A stretch of 64,000 nucleotides of DNA from an uncultured Clostridia bacterium (GCA_904399395.1 CAJFPJ010000046.1:1-64000); one strand, 5' to 3'. Positions 21,645 to 31,894 are shown, numbered from the stretch's first letter. The notes: generated by a model not told the origin, from the letters alone. A program made the numbers and translations.

Positions 21645-23568
21645 ACAATGCTACCAGATCTATGAAAAGAATCGTTCCGAAGTGGGAAAGCTCTCCTTTA
21701 ACCATCGAGGATGGGAAGCCCCCATGCTGCTTCCTGTGTCTCACACTACCCAGAAGGCCAATGTAGAAGTAAATCTTTCTGGCGATGGAGAATTCCTTTC
21801 CGCACGGGTGCTGCGCCCGGATGAAATGACAACGGTGATCCCATGTACCGAAAAATCCTCAGCACGCACCTCGGGGCCCGTCCCCCATCCTCTGGCAGAT
21901 AAGCTTCAGTATATTGCAGGAGATTACCCACAATACGGCGGCCCTAAAGAATCCTGCTGGGCGGAGTATCTTGCTCAACTCCGCGCCTGGTGTGATTCCC
22001 CCTTCGGCCTGGAATCCCTCCATGCCGTATTCACATATCTGGAAAAGGGCTGCCTTATAGCAGACCTTCTGGAACAACGAATCCTATATACCGGCGAGGA
22101 CGGACGTCTGCTGCAAAAATGGATCGGCCCAAAAGAAGAAACCCCCGATATATTCCAATCGGTGAAGGATCCCTTTGAAACCTTCGTCCGCTTCCGCGTC
22201 AATGGAAAATCCCTTTCTTCCGATCCCTCCGTATGGGAGAGTTACACGAGCTATTACCTTTCCACGCTGCAGGAAACCGGCGTCTGTTATGTGCAAGGGA
22301 GGGAAATGCCCATTTCGTTTCTGAGCCCTTATAAAATCCGCAACGCAGGGGATCGGGCCAAACTGATTTCCAGCAACGATAACATCAATTTTACATACCG
22401 GGGCCGCTTTGAAAATGTGGAGGAAGCTCTTTCCATAGGCTATGAAACTACCCAGAAGGCCCACAGCGCTCTGCGCTGGCTCATCGGCCGCCAGGGGATA
22501 CAGAACGGGGATCAGACCATTCTGGTGTGGGGCTCAGAAAATGAGCCCATTCCGCCGGTCACGGGAGACTCCTGCGATCTGGCCTGCAGCATCTCTGACG
22601 AAGAAGAACTGGGAGACATCTTCGCGCCGGAAACGCCGGTGGCAAACACCCGCGAAGCTTTTGCCAGGCAATTCAATAAAGCCATACAGGGATACCGCCA
22701 TAAGCTCTCAGAATACAGCCAAATACTGGTGATGATTCTGGATTCCGCTACGCCCGGCCGGTTATCCATCCGCTATTATCGGGAGCTGAGCGGCTCCCAC
22801 CTGATGGACTGCATCGAAAGCTGGCACCGCAATTTTGCCTGGGAGATGCGCTACCGCAGCCTGCAGCAGGAAAAAAACGGAAAAAAGACCAAGGTTCAGG
22901 TTGTGTTCACCGGCGCCCCGTCACCGGCGGATATTGCCGAAGCCGCTTACGGCACCAAGATAGATGCCAGGCTGAAGCAGCAAACGATCGAGCGGCTTCT
23001 ACCCTGCATTACCGAAGCCCGGTCTTTCCCCAGGGATCTCATGCTGTCAGCCGTTCGCCGCGCCAGCAATGGCATCGCACTGCAGCCTTGGGAAGCGAAC
23101 AAAGTCAGAAACATAGCCTGCGCCTTGGTGCGCGGCTGTTACCATCAATATAAAAAGGAGGATTTCACCATGGCAATTGACGAAAGCTGCCGCGACCGGA
23201 ATTACCTCTTTGGCCGCATTCTGGCCTGTGCCGATCAGGTCGAACAATATGCAAGCTATACGGCAAACGAAAGCACCCGCCGCCCTACCAACGCACTCCG
23301 CTATGAAACTGCTTTTACCCAGCGACCGGCAAAAACCACGGAGCTGCTGCGCAAACAACTGCTGCCATATCTGGAGCGCCTTATCAAATCCAATAAGAGC
23401 ACCTATGCCGGGGAACTTATGCTCAGCCTGATAGACCGCATTCCCCCAGAGGACTTTACCAATGCTCCGCTCAATGAACTGTATCTGCTGGGGTACGCCA
23501 GCCAGCGGGCGGAATTTTATAAGAAAGCAGAAACCACTGCGGCAGAAAGCTCTGTAGTTACCGAATAA
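21631..23568 (+). CDS. cas8c: Type I-C Cas8c (Csd1)
   Basis: [19 protein letters not shown]...; lies between cas5c and cas7; large subunit-sized product with LLGRQ/[17 protein letters not shown] Csd1 region. Confidence 0.95.
   Translation: MGWLEQCYQIYEKNRSEVGKLSFNHRGWEAPMLLPVSHTTQKANVEVNLSGDGEFLSARVLRPDEMTTVIPCTEKSSARTSGPVPHPLADKLQYIAGDYPQYGGPKESCWAEYLAQLRAWCDSPFGLESLHAVFTYLEKGCLIADLLEQRILYTGEDGRLLQKWIGPKEETPDIFQSVKDPFETFVRFRVNGKSLSSDPSVWESYTSYYLSTLQETGVCYVQGREMPISFLSPYKIRNAGDRAKLISSNDNINFTYRGRFENVEEALSIGYETTQKAHSALRWLIGRQGIQNGDQTILVWGSENEPIPPVTGDSCDLACSISDEEELGDIFAPETPVANTREAFARQFNKAIQGYRHKLSEYSQILVMILDSATPGRLSIRYYRELSGSHLMDCIESWHRNFAWEMRYRSLQQEKNGKKTKVQVVFTGAPSPADIAEAAYGTKIDARLKQQTIERLLPCITEARSFPRDLMLSAVRRASNGIALQPWEANKVRNIACALVRGCYHQYKKEDFTMAIDESCRDRNYLFGRILACADQVEQYASYTANESTRRPTNALRYETAFTQRPAKTTELLRKQLLPYLERLIKSNKSTYAGELMLSLIDRIPPEDFTNAPLNELYLLGYASQRAEFYKKAETTAAESSVVTE
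23170..23568 (+). CDS. cas11c: Predicted Cas11c small subunit translated from an internal start in cas8c
   Basis: In-frame ATG at 23170 preceded by aaaaaggaggatttcacc, a near-consensus Shine-Dalgarno inside the cas8c ORF; yields 132-aa [28 protein letters not shown]... Confidence 0.8.
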   Translation: MAIDESCRDRNYLFGRILACADQVEQYASYTANESTRRPTNALRYETAFTQRPAKTTELLRKQLLPYLERLIKSNKSTYAGELMLSLIDRIPPEDFTNAPLNELYLLGYASQRAEFYKKAETTAAESSVVTE

Positions 23569-23583
23569 AAGGAGGAAGTATCC

Positions 23584-24429
23584 ATGGAAACCCTGCAGAA
23601 TAAAATTGATTTTGCTCTTGTGATCGCTGTCCGCCATGCCAACCCCAACGGTGATCCCTTAAACGGGAACCGGCCCCGTGAAACATACGAGGGATATGGA
23701 GAAATTTCAGACGTGTGTCTGAAGCGCAAAATCCGCAACCGCATGATGGATCTGGGCGCTAAGGTGTTCGTTCAATCGGATGACCGCTGCAACGACGGCT
23801 ACAAAAGCCTGAAAGACCGTGTTGATGGCTGCCGGGAACTGAAAGCAGCTTCCAAAGACAGAGAAAAATTCGCGCAGATCGCCTGCGAGGAATGGCTGGA
23901 CGTGCGCAGCTTTGGTCAGGTATTTGCTTTCAGCGGAAAGGATGAAGGTGTTTCTGTTAGTGTCCGGGGGCCTGTTTCCATTCATCCTGCTTTCAGTGTG
24001 GATCCTATTACCATAGAAAGCCTGCAGATTACCAAAAGCGTCAACAGCGTCACCAAGGATAAAAAATCCAGCGATACTATGGGAACCAAGCACAGAGTGG
24101 ACTTTGCCCTCTACACCACCTTTGGCAGCATCAACTGCCAGCTGGCAGAAAAGACGGGCTTCACCGATGCGGATGCCGGCATAGTGCGGGAAGCACTGCG
24201 CACCCTGTTTGAAAACGACACCTCTTCTGCACGTCCGGATGGCAGCATGGAAGTCCTGCGCCTATATTGGTGGAAGCACAACTGCAAAAGCGGCCAATAT
24301 TCTTCCGCCAAGGTTCACCGTCTGCTGAAGGTTGAAAAGAAGGTGGAGAATCCCCAGACAATCGATGGCTACTCCATCACATGCGGCGAACTCCCTGGTC
24401 TTTCGGTGGAAGTCTATGACGAATCCTGA
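23584..24429 (+). CDS. cas7c: Type I-C Cas7 (Csd2)
   Basis: METLQNKIDFALVIAVRHANPNGDPLNGNRPRETYEGYGEISDVCLKRKIRNR; RGPVSIHPAFSVDPITIESLQITKS. Confidence 0.96.
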   Translation: METLQNKIDFALVIAVRHANPNGDPLNGNRPRETYEGYGEISDVCLKRKIRNRMMDLGAKVFVQSDDRCNDGYKSLKDRVDGCRELKAASKDREKFAQIACEEWLDVRSFGQVFAFSGKDEGVSVSVRGPVSIHPAFSVDPITIESLQITKSVNSVTKDKKSSDTMGTKHRVDFALYTTFGSINCQLAEKTGFTDADAGIVREALRTLFENDTSSARPDGSMEVLRLYWWKHNCKSGQYSSAKVHRLLKVEKKVENPQTIDGYSITCGELPGLSVEVYDES

Positions 24430-25099
24430 AGAATACCTGCAAATGTCCGGTATCCAGCACTTTTCCTTCTGCCGGAGGCAGTGGGCGCTGGCTTACCTGG
24501 AACAGCAATGGGCTGAAAACCTGCTCACGGCAGAGGGGAGGCTGGAGCACACTCGGTGCCATGAAGAGGGGAGCGAAAAGCGCGGCGAGCTGCTGACTGT
24601 CCGGGGAATGCGGGTCATCTCACATCGCCTTCGTCTAAGCGGCGCATGCGATGTGGTGGAATTCCGTGCATCGAAGGAAGGCGTTCCCCTACAGGGGCGG
24701 GAAGGACTCTGGCAGCCCATGCCGGTGGAATATAAGCACGGCCATTCCAAGGAAACCGACGCAGACCGCCTGCAGCTCTGCGCCCAGGCCATGGCACTGG
24801 AGGAAATGCTTCTCTGCCATATTCCCCAGGCTGCCCTGTTTTATATGGAAACACACCGGAGGGAAACCGTGGAACTGACAGAAGAACTGCGCAAAGCCAC
24901 CCAAAAGGCAGCAGATGAAATGAATCTTTATTTTGAAAGGGGCTATACTCCAAAGGTCAAGCCAGGAAAGCACTGCAACGCCTGCTCGCTCAAAGACCTT
25001 TGCCTGCCCCGTCTGTGCAGAAAGGCGGATCCCAGAGCATATATCCAGGAGCATATTCTGGAAAACAATCCGTTCGCTTCACAGGAGGATACAGTATGA
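24416..25099 (+). CDS. cas4: Cas4 exonuclease
   Basis: MTNPEEYLQMSGIQHFSFCRRQWAL; PVEYKHG; C-terminal Cys cluster CNACSLKDLCLPRLC. Start overlaps the cas7 end. Confidence 0.95.
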   Translation: MTNPEEYLQMSGIQHFSFCRRQWALAYLEQQWAENLLTAEGRLEHTRCHEEGSEKRGELLTVRGMRVISHRLRLSGACDVVEFRASKEGVPLQGREGLWQPMPVEYKHGHSKETDADRLQLCAQAMALEEMLLCHIPQAALFYMETHRRETVELTEELRKATQKAADEMNLYFERGYTPKVKPGKHCNACSLKDLCLPRLCRKADPRAYIQEHILENNPFASQEDTV

Positions 25100-26127
25100 G
25101 ACACTTGCTCAACACGCTTTTCGTGCTCACAGCAGACAGTTATCTTTCTCTTGACGGCGAAACCGTTGTGATAAGCCGAGGCAGAACAGAGACCGCCCGC
25201 TTCGCTCTGCACACTCTGGAGGGCATTCTGTGCTTTACGTATGCAGGCGCCAGCCCGGCTCTAATGGGAGCATGCGCACAGCGGGGCGTGGATTTGTGCT
25301 TCTTTTCCCCACAGGGCCGTTTCCTGGCACGAACAACCGGTGAAGAGCGGGGCAACGTGCTCCTGCGGCAGGCCCAGTACCGCTGTTCTGACAACATGGA
25401 AGAAAGCTGCCGTTTTGCCCGGTGTTTTATATTGGGCAAGGTATACAACTCCCGTTGGGTGCTGGAGCGCGCTACCCGTGACCATCCGCAGCGAGTCCCC
25501 GTGGAAAAGCTCAAGGCTCTATCTTCACAGCTCGCGTCCGCCCTTCCCGTCATTCGCACCTGCCAGGAAGCCGGCCGCCTTCTTGGGCTGGAAGGAGAGG
25601 CCGCCCAGGCATATTTTGACGGCTTCGGCAGCCTGATCCTGCGACAGGAAAAGGATTTTGCCTTCAGAGGCCGCAGCCGGCGGCCACCTCTGGATTCTAT
25701 AAACGCCCTGCTTTCTTTTGCCTATACTCTGTTGGCCCGGGACTGCGCCGCAGCACTTGAGGGGGTTGGGCTGGATCCCTATGTGGGATTTCTGCACCGG
25801 CCCCGCCCGGGGCGTACCAGCCTGGCTCTGGATCTGATGGAAGAGCTTCGTCCCTCTTATGCGGATAGATTCGTGCTGTCCCTTGTAAATCAGAGTATCC
25901 TCAGGCCCTCTCATCTGGAAAAGCAGGAAAACGGCGCTGTCCTTCTGACAGATGAGGGACGCAGAATCTTTCTGGGAGCATGGCAGAAAAAGAAGCAAGA
26001 GCAACTCACCCATCCTTTTTTGGGGGAAAAAATACCTTGGGGGCTTGTTCCCTATGTACAGGCTCTTCTTTTAGCCCGCACTCTCCGGGGAGATCTGGAG
26101 GAATACCCACCCTTTTTCTGGAAATAA
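25096..26127 (+). CDS. cas1: Cas1 integrase (type I-C)
   Basis: MRHLLNTLFVLTADSYLSLDGETVVI; LLSFAYTLLARDCAAALEGVGLDPYVGFLHRPRPGRTSLALDLMEELRP; ATGA overlap with cas4. Confidence 0.97.
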   Translation: MRHLLNTLFVLTADSYLSLDGETVVISRGRTETARFALHTLEGILCFTYAGASPALMGACAQRGVDLCFFSPQGRFLARTTGEERGNVLLRQAQYRCSDNMEESCRFARCFILGKVYNSRWVLERATRDHPQRVPVEKLKALSSQLASALPVIRTCQEAGRLLGLEGEAAQAYFDGFGSLILRQEKDFAFRGRSRRPPLDSINALLSFAYTLLARDCAAALEGVGLDPYVGFLHRPRPGRTSLALDLMEELRPSYADRFVLSLVNQSILRPSHLEKQENGAVLLTDEGRRIFLGAWQKKKQEQLTHPFLGEKIPWGLVPYVQALLLARTLRGDLEEYPPFFWK

Positions 26128-26140
26128 GGGAGGAATTCTT

Positions 26141-26431
26141 ATGCTTGTACTGGTAACTTATGATGTGAACACAGAAACGGCTGCTGGGCGCAAACGGCTG
26201 CGAAAAGTGGCTAAGGTTTGCACAGACCACGGCCAAAGGGTGCAAAATTCCGTTTTCGAGTGCCTTTTGGACGCGGCTCAGTATGTAGTCTTCCGAGCAA
26301 AACTGACAGAACTGATCGACCCGGAGACAGACAGCCTTCGGTTTTATCAGCTGGGAAACCGGTATACAAATAAGGTGGAACATGTGGGAAAGCATCCCGC
26401 TTTTCCCCAAGATGGCCTTCTGATCCTTTAG
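26141..26431 (+). CDS. cas2: Cas2 (type I-C)
   Basis: MLVLVTYDVNTETAAGRKRLRKVAKVCTDHGQRVQNSVFECLLD. Confidence 0.97.
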   Translation: MLVLVTYDVNTETAAGRKRLRKVAKVCTDHGQRVQNSVFECLLDAAQYVVFRAKLTELIDPETDSLRFYQLGNRYTNKVEHVGKHPAFPQDGLLIL

Positions 26432-26607
26432 CCCGCCTGTGCGAACCCGTATCCGTCATAGAAATACCGGAAGCTTCGCACCCTGCTTTTGCTATAAAGC
26501 AAGCAGAAAAGAAAAATTTATTGTATATAAGAAATATGCATATGCCTTTCATTCTCGAATTAGGGCATACCAAACAAAAGGTTACATATTTTTTGTAGCC
26601 TTTTGCT
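26432..26607 (+). promoter_or_regulatory. CRISPR leader
   Basis: AT-rich stretch between cas2 and the first perfect repeat; degenerate repeats at the opposite array end fix the orientation. Confidence 0.75.
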
Positions 26608-28196
26608 GTCGCTCTCCGTATGGAGAGCGTGGATAGAAATACAAAATAACAGCTGGAGCTTACTATGCAATCGTAAGTCGCTCTCCGTATGGAGAGCGTG
26701 GATAGAAATATCAGGCTTCACTACGACAGGGCGCACGAGACCAGTCGCTCTCCGTATGGAGAGCGTGGATAGAAATACCTGTACGGATGAAAGGGCAATG
26801 ATATGGAACGGTCGCTCTCCGTATGGAGAGCGTGGATAGAAATGGGCAATCGGAGAGCTGGGCATGGCGGCATACTGTCGCTCTCCGTATGGAGAGCGTG
26901 GATAGAAATACAAAATAACAGCTGGAGCTTACTATGCAATCGTAGTCGCTCTCCGTATGGAGAGCGTGGATAGAAATGAAATATACCATTCCAACAAGCG
27001 CCAGAGTATTCCTGTCGCTCTCCGTATGGAGAGCGTGGATAGAAATATTTATGGCCTTCCGGAGCCGGAAAGCCTCAGTTGTCGCTCTCCGTATGGAGAG
27101 CGTGGATAGAAATGCGTATCCTTGTAAGCGTCCTGCAGCTCAGAATCGTCGCTCTCCGTATGGAGAGCGTGGATAGAAATCCGTTACGCTTACCCTGCAG
27201 GCATGCGCGGTTCCGGGTCGCTCTCCGTATGGAGAGCGTGGATAGAAATAATACACGCCGTCAATATATGTGACGCATAGTGGTCGCTCTCCGTATGGAG
27301 AGCGTGGATAGAAATGGTGCTGTCCTTGTTCCAATACACATCGGCTCCTGTCGCTCTCCGTATGGAGAGCGTGGATAGAAATAGGAGGAAAATAAAAAAT
27401 GAAAAAATTAACTCGAACGGTCGCTCTCCGTATGGAGAGCGTGGATAGAAATAAGCGCTGGATCACTTCGGAGGTCATCCCCTCCAGTCGCTCTCCGTAT
27501 GGAGAGCGTGGATAGAAATGCATATAGTTATGAAGGAGCAAGAAAAAAGATACCGTCGCTCTCCGTATGGAGAGCGTGGATAGAAATGTCCTCATCGCTC
27601 AACGCTATAAGCGCTCCGCCTGTCGCTCTCCGTATGGAGAGCGTGGATAGAAATAGAAGCATAGAAAGATGTACTGAGGTAGTCAAAAAGTCGCTCTCCG
27701 TATGGAGAGCGTGGATAGAAATATGGAAGATACCCATTCTAAGGAAGGAGGCGCAACGTCGCTCTCCGTATGGAGAGCGTGGATAGAAATAAAAGCTAGC
27801 CGACTACTTTGGCGTTACTACTGAGTCGCTCTCCGTATGGAGAGCGTGGATAGAAATCCCATAGGTTGTGCATAGGATTTCCTGCCTCTGCGTCGCTCTC
27901 CGTATGGAGAGCGTGGATAGAAATATTCAGGACAACACGGTATTCAAGGGAAAAGAGAGGTCGCTCTCCGTATGGAGAGCGTGGATAGAAATATGGAGGT
28001 ATTCGGGAGGAATTACCTTTGAATGGATGTCGCTCTCCGTATGGAGAGCGTGGATAGAAATATTATATTCAATAAAATTAACTGAGTCTGGGTTAGTCGC
28101 TCTCCGCAAGGAGAGCGTGGATAGAAATGCAGGAGAGCCAACGCAAAATGTGGGCAAGAGCTTGTCGCTCTCCACATGGAGAGCGAGGGTAGAAGA
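26608..28196 (+). CRISPR. Type I-C CRISPR array: 24 repeats (22 identical, 2 degenerate at the 3' end), 23 spacers of about 33-37 nt
   Basis: 33-nt repeat gtcgctctccgtatggagagcgtggatagaaat counted by eye from 26608 to 28061; variant repeats at 28096 and 28164. Confidence 0.98.
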
Positions 28197-28211
28197 TATG
28201 TCTCGGTAGCA

Positions 28212-28275
28212 AAGGTGTTTTGTGCTAATAACACAAAAACGTCCTGCATCTTCCCTTTAGAAAATGCAGGACATT
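28212..28275. terminator. Hairpins after the CRISPR array
   Basis: gtgttttgtgctaataacacaaaaac then gtcctgcat-cttccctttagaaa-atgcaggac. Confidence 0.45.
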
Positions 28276-28300
28276 AGAAATCTGTTTGGCATGTAGGGTT

Positions 28301-29200
28301 CTAACGAGTAAACACATTCCCAGGCTTTAACGGCAAATCGCTTCCGCTATTGCTCTTTACCCGTAGGGTTTGTGCATCCACCCGGTCAAATCGGATCTCA
28401 TCCGAAAGGAAATTCCCAAATCGGTCATAACATCGCAGCACAATCGATACACTGCCGTCATATTCCGGGAAACAATTTCCGAAAAAGGGTTCGCTCATCC
28501 TCCATATGTATTCTGTTCCGTCTATAACAATGGGAGCATCCGTTTCCAAAGGCGGATCCTCACTCTTAGAGCGGGGGATATAATAATGGATCCATATATC
28601 CGTATGCAGATCTTCTTGAATCTGAATCTCAAATACCGCCAGCACCACATCGGAACCAAAACAGAAAGCTTCTTCACTCCAATCCACATCCAGAGTATGA
28701 TACTTCCACGATTTCCCGCCCTGAACCGGGTATTTTTCCTGAATCAGGCTTGCCTCCGTCTTTCCCGGAGGTTCCTCATTGGGATTGCGGATAGAATCTT
28801 TATCCGTTTCCTGCTCACTGGAAGGTATGGAATCAGAGACTTCCTCTTCTGGTTTCTTTTCTTGTTTTTGTTCCAAAGTTTCCCCGGGAGGGGCTTCTTT
28901 TTTTGAAGTTGCAGCCTCCCGTTCCTTTAGCTTTTCTTCCCATTCTTCTTGTGATTTTTCTACCATGGAAGCTATACTGTCAATTCCTTGAAGAATAGCG
29001 GTTTCTGTTTCTTTTGAATAAGAAATCTTATTCAAGTTCGTATTTTGTTTCTTCTCTTCGTAACTATCTTCCCGAGAAGGCGCTTCCGAAGCAACCTTCT
29101 CTGCAGAAGTAATCTCCGTTTCGTCTTGCCCGCAGGAGATTCCAAGAAATGCCAATATCAAACATCCAAATATCGCCGCTATCTTTGTAATGCACTTCAT
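28301..29200 (-). CDS. Hypothetical lipoprotein
   Basis: MKCITKIAAIFGCLILAFLGISCGQDE lipobox-like signal; Glu/Lys-rich linker; no family recognised. ORF extends to 29236, start moved to an internal Met. Confidence 0.6.
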   Translation of the reverse strand: MKCITKIAAIFGCLILAFLGISCGQDETEITSAEKVASEAPSREDSYEEKKQNTNLNKISYSKETETAILQGIDSIASMVEKSQEEWEEKLKEREAATSKKEAPPGETLEQKQEKKPEEEVSDSIPSSEQETDKDSIRNPNEEPPGKTEASLIQEKYPVQGGKSWKYHTLDVDWSEEAFCFGSDVVLAVFEIQIQEDLHTDIWIHYYIPRSKSEDPPLETDAPIVIDGTEYIWRMSEPFFGNCFPEYDGSVSIVLRCYDRFGNFLSDEIRFDRVDAQTLRVKSNSGSDLPLKPGNVFTR

Positions 29201-29316
29201 ACAAAATCCTCTTTCTCTCCTTTGATGAAATGGCATCCTTACGAATCCGATTTTTCATTCATCAAAAAAACGCTACCCGGCGCCTGATTTTCTTCATATT
29301 GTCAGATGTTTCTCTG

Positions 29317-29952
29317 CTACATGAGATTTGGGTCATAAGCTGCTCTTTCTCCGCCAGTGAAGGGCGGTCTCGTCCTGGCACAAATGAGACCCGCCTCCCC
29401 TATTCGGGAAAGAGAAAGGCGGACAGGCACAGCCACCCTTTGCAGATGCATTCCAATCATAGTTCCGCCAATATCCATCCCTGCGGAAGCTTCCACTTCC
29501 TCCACTAGAACCGGGTGAGAAAAACCTCTGTAGGCTGCTGAAGCAAAGGAACCCCCTGCTTTAGGCCGGGGCACAGCATTAACCTGTTTTAGCCTGTAAA
29601 GCTTTTGTGCTTTTTTTTCTATAACCAAGGCCCGATTCAGGTGTTCACAACACTGAGCTGCCAAAAATAGCTCCTTTTCCCGGCAGGCTCTCCAGATACC
29701 GGTAAACACAGCCCCTGCGATTTTCGGGCTTGAATCCGTCCCGATTCTGTGCCCTCCTACCTCACTGGAGGAACAGCCCACTACAAAAATATCTTCTGGT
29801 TCAGTGTATGCAACGGTAAGAAGCTCTTTCGCCGCCGCATATGCTTCACATTCCAAATTGTTTAAAAATGCTTCTTCATTTCTATTTGTATATTCTTCTT
29901 TTTCCGTTTCATTCAGCCGTTCCATTGCGGTGCGCTTCCTTTCGAAATCCAT
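29317..29952 (-). CDS. UPF0340/YwlG-like (TIGR01440) protein
   Basis: FVVGCSSSEVGGHRIGTDSSPKIAGAVFTGI and MDIGGTMIGMHLQRVAVPVRL. Confidence 0.85.
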   Translation of the reverse strand: MDFERKRTAMERLNETEKEEYTNRNEEAFLNNLECEAYAAAKELLTVAYTEPEDIFVVGCSSSEVGGHRIGTDSSPKIAGAVFTGIWRACREKELFLAAQCCEHLNRALVIEKKAQKLYRLKQVNAVPRPKAGGSFASAAYRGFSHPVLVEEVEASAGMDIGGTMIGMHLQRVAVPVRLSLSRIGEAGLICARTRPPFTGGERAAYDPNLM

Positions 29953-30028
29953 ACTTCAATCCGTTCTGTATCTGAAACCTTTGAATATCTTTCCGATCCA
30001 TGCTTTTACTGTAAAAAGGTCTCTTTCC

Positions 30029-30751
30029 TTAGGCATTCGACTCTTCCGTTTTGACCTTTTCCCCATAGGCTCTGTCTGCAGCTTCCCTGGCCAAATCCAA
30101 AACTATGCGTTCCTGGCGGAATTTCTCCTCCCCTGGGAATACAGGAATTTGCGTATATACCTCCGCCACCATAGAGCGCATCCAAAGGCCGGGTGTAATG
30201 CGAAGAGAATAACCACATCCGCTTTCCGTCATCCAATCGTAAAAACTGGCTCGGGGCAGGCCATATGCAGAAAGAATCGTCATAATTACACCTCCATGGG
30301 TTATCAGGACAGACTCCGTGATTCTCTGCCGCATGAGGCGCTCCACAAAAGCTTCAAAAGCCGCGCAAACTCTATGCATAAAAGCCGCTCCGCTTTCTCC
30401 GTTTGGAGGGGCTGCCTGGGAACCGTTTTCCATCCATTTTGCAAAGGAGGGATCCTCTGCCGTGATCTCTTCTGCCGTTTTATTTTCCCAGTTTCCAAAA
30501 TTGCATTCTCTGAATTCCGGGAGCAGCTCCACCTCTGCCCCCGGATAGAGAATCTCGGCCGTTTCCCGGCAGCGGCGCAGAGGGCTGGCAAAGAAAGCCT
30601 TGGCCCCAGGGTATGTTCCCTTTTCCTTAAGCTCCTGCAGCTGATGCCTTCCCTCACCGGATAAGGGGGAATCTGTAATCCCCACATATCGGCCTTCAAG
30701 GCTTCCCTCCGAAACTCCGTGCCGAATCAAATGAATCACATAGGACTGCAT
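30029..30751 (-). CDS. Histidine phosphatase (phosphoglycerate-mutase-like) family protein
   Basis: IHLIRHGVSEGSLEGRYVGITDSPLSGEG...ASPLRRCRETAEIL...LITHGGVI. Confidence 0.92.
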   Translation of the reverse strand: MQSYVIHLIRHGVSEGSLEGRYVGITDSPLSGEGRHQLQELKEKGTYPGAKAFFASPLRRCRETAEILYPGAEVELLPEFRECNFGNWENKTAEEITAEDPSFAKWMENGSQAAPPNGESGAAFMHRVCAAFEAFVERLMRQRITESVLITHGGVIMTILSAYGLPRASFYDWMTESGCGYSLRITPGLWMRSMVAEVYTQIPVFPGEEKFRQERIVLDLAREAADRAYGEKVKTEESNA

Positions 30752-31042
30752 ATACGCAATCTCCTTTCCTCATCAACGGGGATCGCCGCACTGAAGGCGA
30801 TCCGTATTCATTCGTGATAATACGATAACCGTCCGCTCCTGATTTTCCAAAGGAACCCATATGCGCCCGTAAAAAGCCAGAAATTGCGCTTTTTCCATCT
30901 TTTACACACAGGATATAGCGGCTTTACAAATCGTTATAACTATATTATACTTTACACTGTGTTGTTTTAAAATTCGCCAAATACCGGCAATGTACTATAA
31001 AAATCGAAAGAATCCGCAGAGGAATTCTTTTAGCTGGAGGGT

Positions 31043-31750
31043 ATGGTATTGAACAGTTATTTTCCAAGAATCATAACGCTTCTTCGAAAAGAAAGGGGCC
31101 TCAGCCAAAAGGCCGCGGCAGAGGATTTGGGAATTTCCCAAGCGCTGCTTTCTCACTATGAAAAGGGAATTCGGGAATGCGGCCTAGAATTCGTCGTTAA
31201 GGTTGCGGATTATTACGACGTTTCCTGCGATTATCTCTTAGGCCGTTCTCCTAACAGAACGGGAGAAACCATCACTGTGGAAGCCATCCCGGAGCCGGAT
31301 GCGGCCGGCAAGGAAAACGCCTTCCGGGGAAGCCTTTTGCCCACCCTGAATAAAAAGCTGATTGCCAACTCTCTCAATATTATCTACGATATTCTGCAAA
31401 AATGCAAGTGCAAAGCCCTTACAACGGAAATTTCCACCCTTCTGAACTGCGCTGTGTATAAATCCTTCCGGATCCTGTATTCCGCCAACAGCAAAAACCC
31501 ACAGGGGCTTTTTGCTGTGCCGCAGAAACTCAGCGGGGGCCTTTCCTCCGCTGCTCAAGACACAGCAGAGGCCTGCGCCCTCTCCCTGAGCCAGGGGGAA
31601 GGGGTGGAAGACATGGAGCCGCTGGAAAAAACCGCCGCTCCCGCGCTTTCTCCCGAACAAATTTCCGAGGAATATCCCCTCTTCGCTTCCTCTCTTTTCA
31701 ATTTGATCCAAGGCGCGGAACAGAAGATGGGAAAACGAAAAAGCAAATAA
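31043..31750 (+). CDS. XRE-family helix-turn-helix regulator
   Basis: IITLLRKERGLSQKAAAEDLGISQALLSHYEKGIRECGLEFVVKVADYYDVSCDYLLGR. Confidence 0.9.
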   Translation: MVLNSYFPRIITLLRKERGLSQKAAAEDLGISQALLSHYEKGIRECGLEFVVKVADYYDVSCDYLLGRSPNRTGETITVEAIPEPDAAGKENAFRGSLLPTLNKKLIANSLNIIYDILQKCKCKALTTEISTLLNCAVYKSFRILYSANSKNPQGLFAVPQKLSGGLSSAAQDTAEACALSLSQGEGVEDMEPLEKTAAPALSPEQISEEYPLFASSLFNLIQGAEQKMGKRKSK

Positions 31751-31852
31751 CAAATCGAATATTGTCTTCTTTGTATACAAATAGTATATTTTTATCTTCG
31801 CAACTGCATTCAAAAAGCCGTTCTTTCTTACTATGAGGATGAAATGATATAA

Positions 31853-31894
31853 AAGATAGGAAACACGAAAAAAACGTGTCCTCCTATCTTTTGT
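31853..31894. terminator. Hairpin terminator
   Basis: aaagataggaaacacgaaaaaaacgtgtcctcctatctttt. Confidence 0.65.

Noticed and set aside
26560-28249. Many ORFs with repeated SLSVWRAWIE, RSPYGERG, FLSTLSIRRAT, ISIHALHTESD peptides
   Set aside because: They are translations of the 33-nt CRISPR repeat in different frames, not genes.
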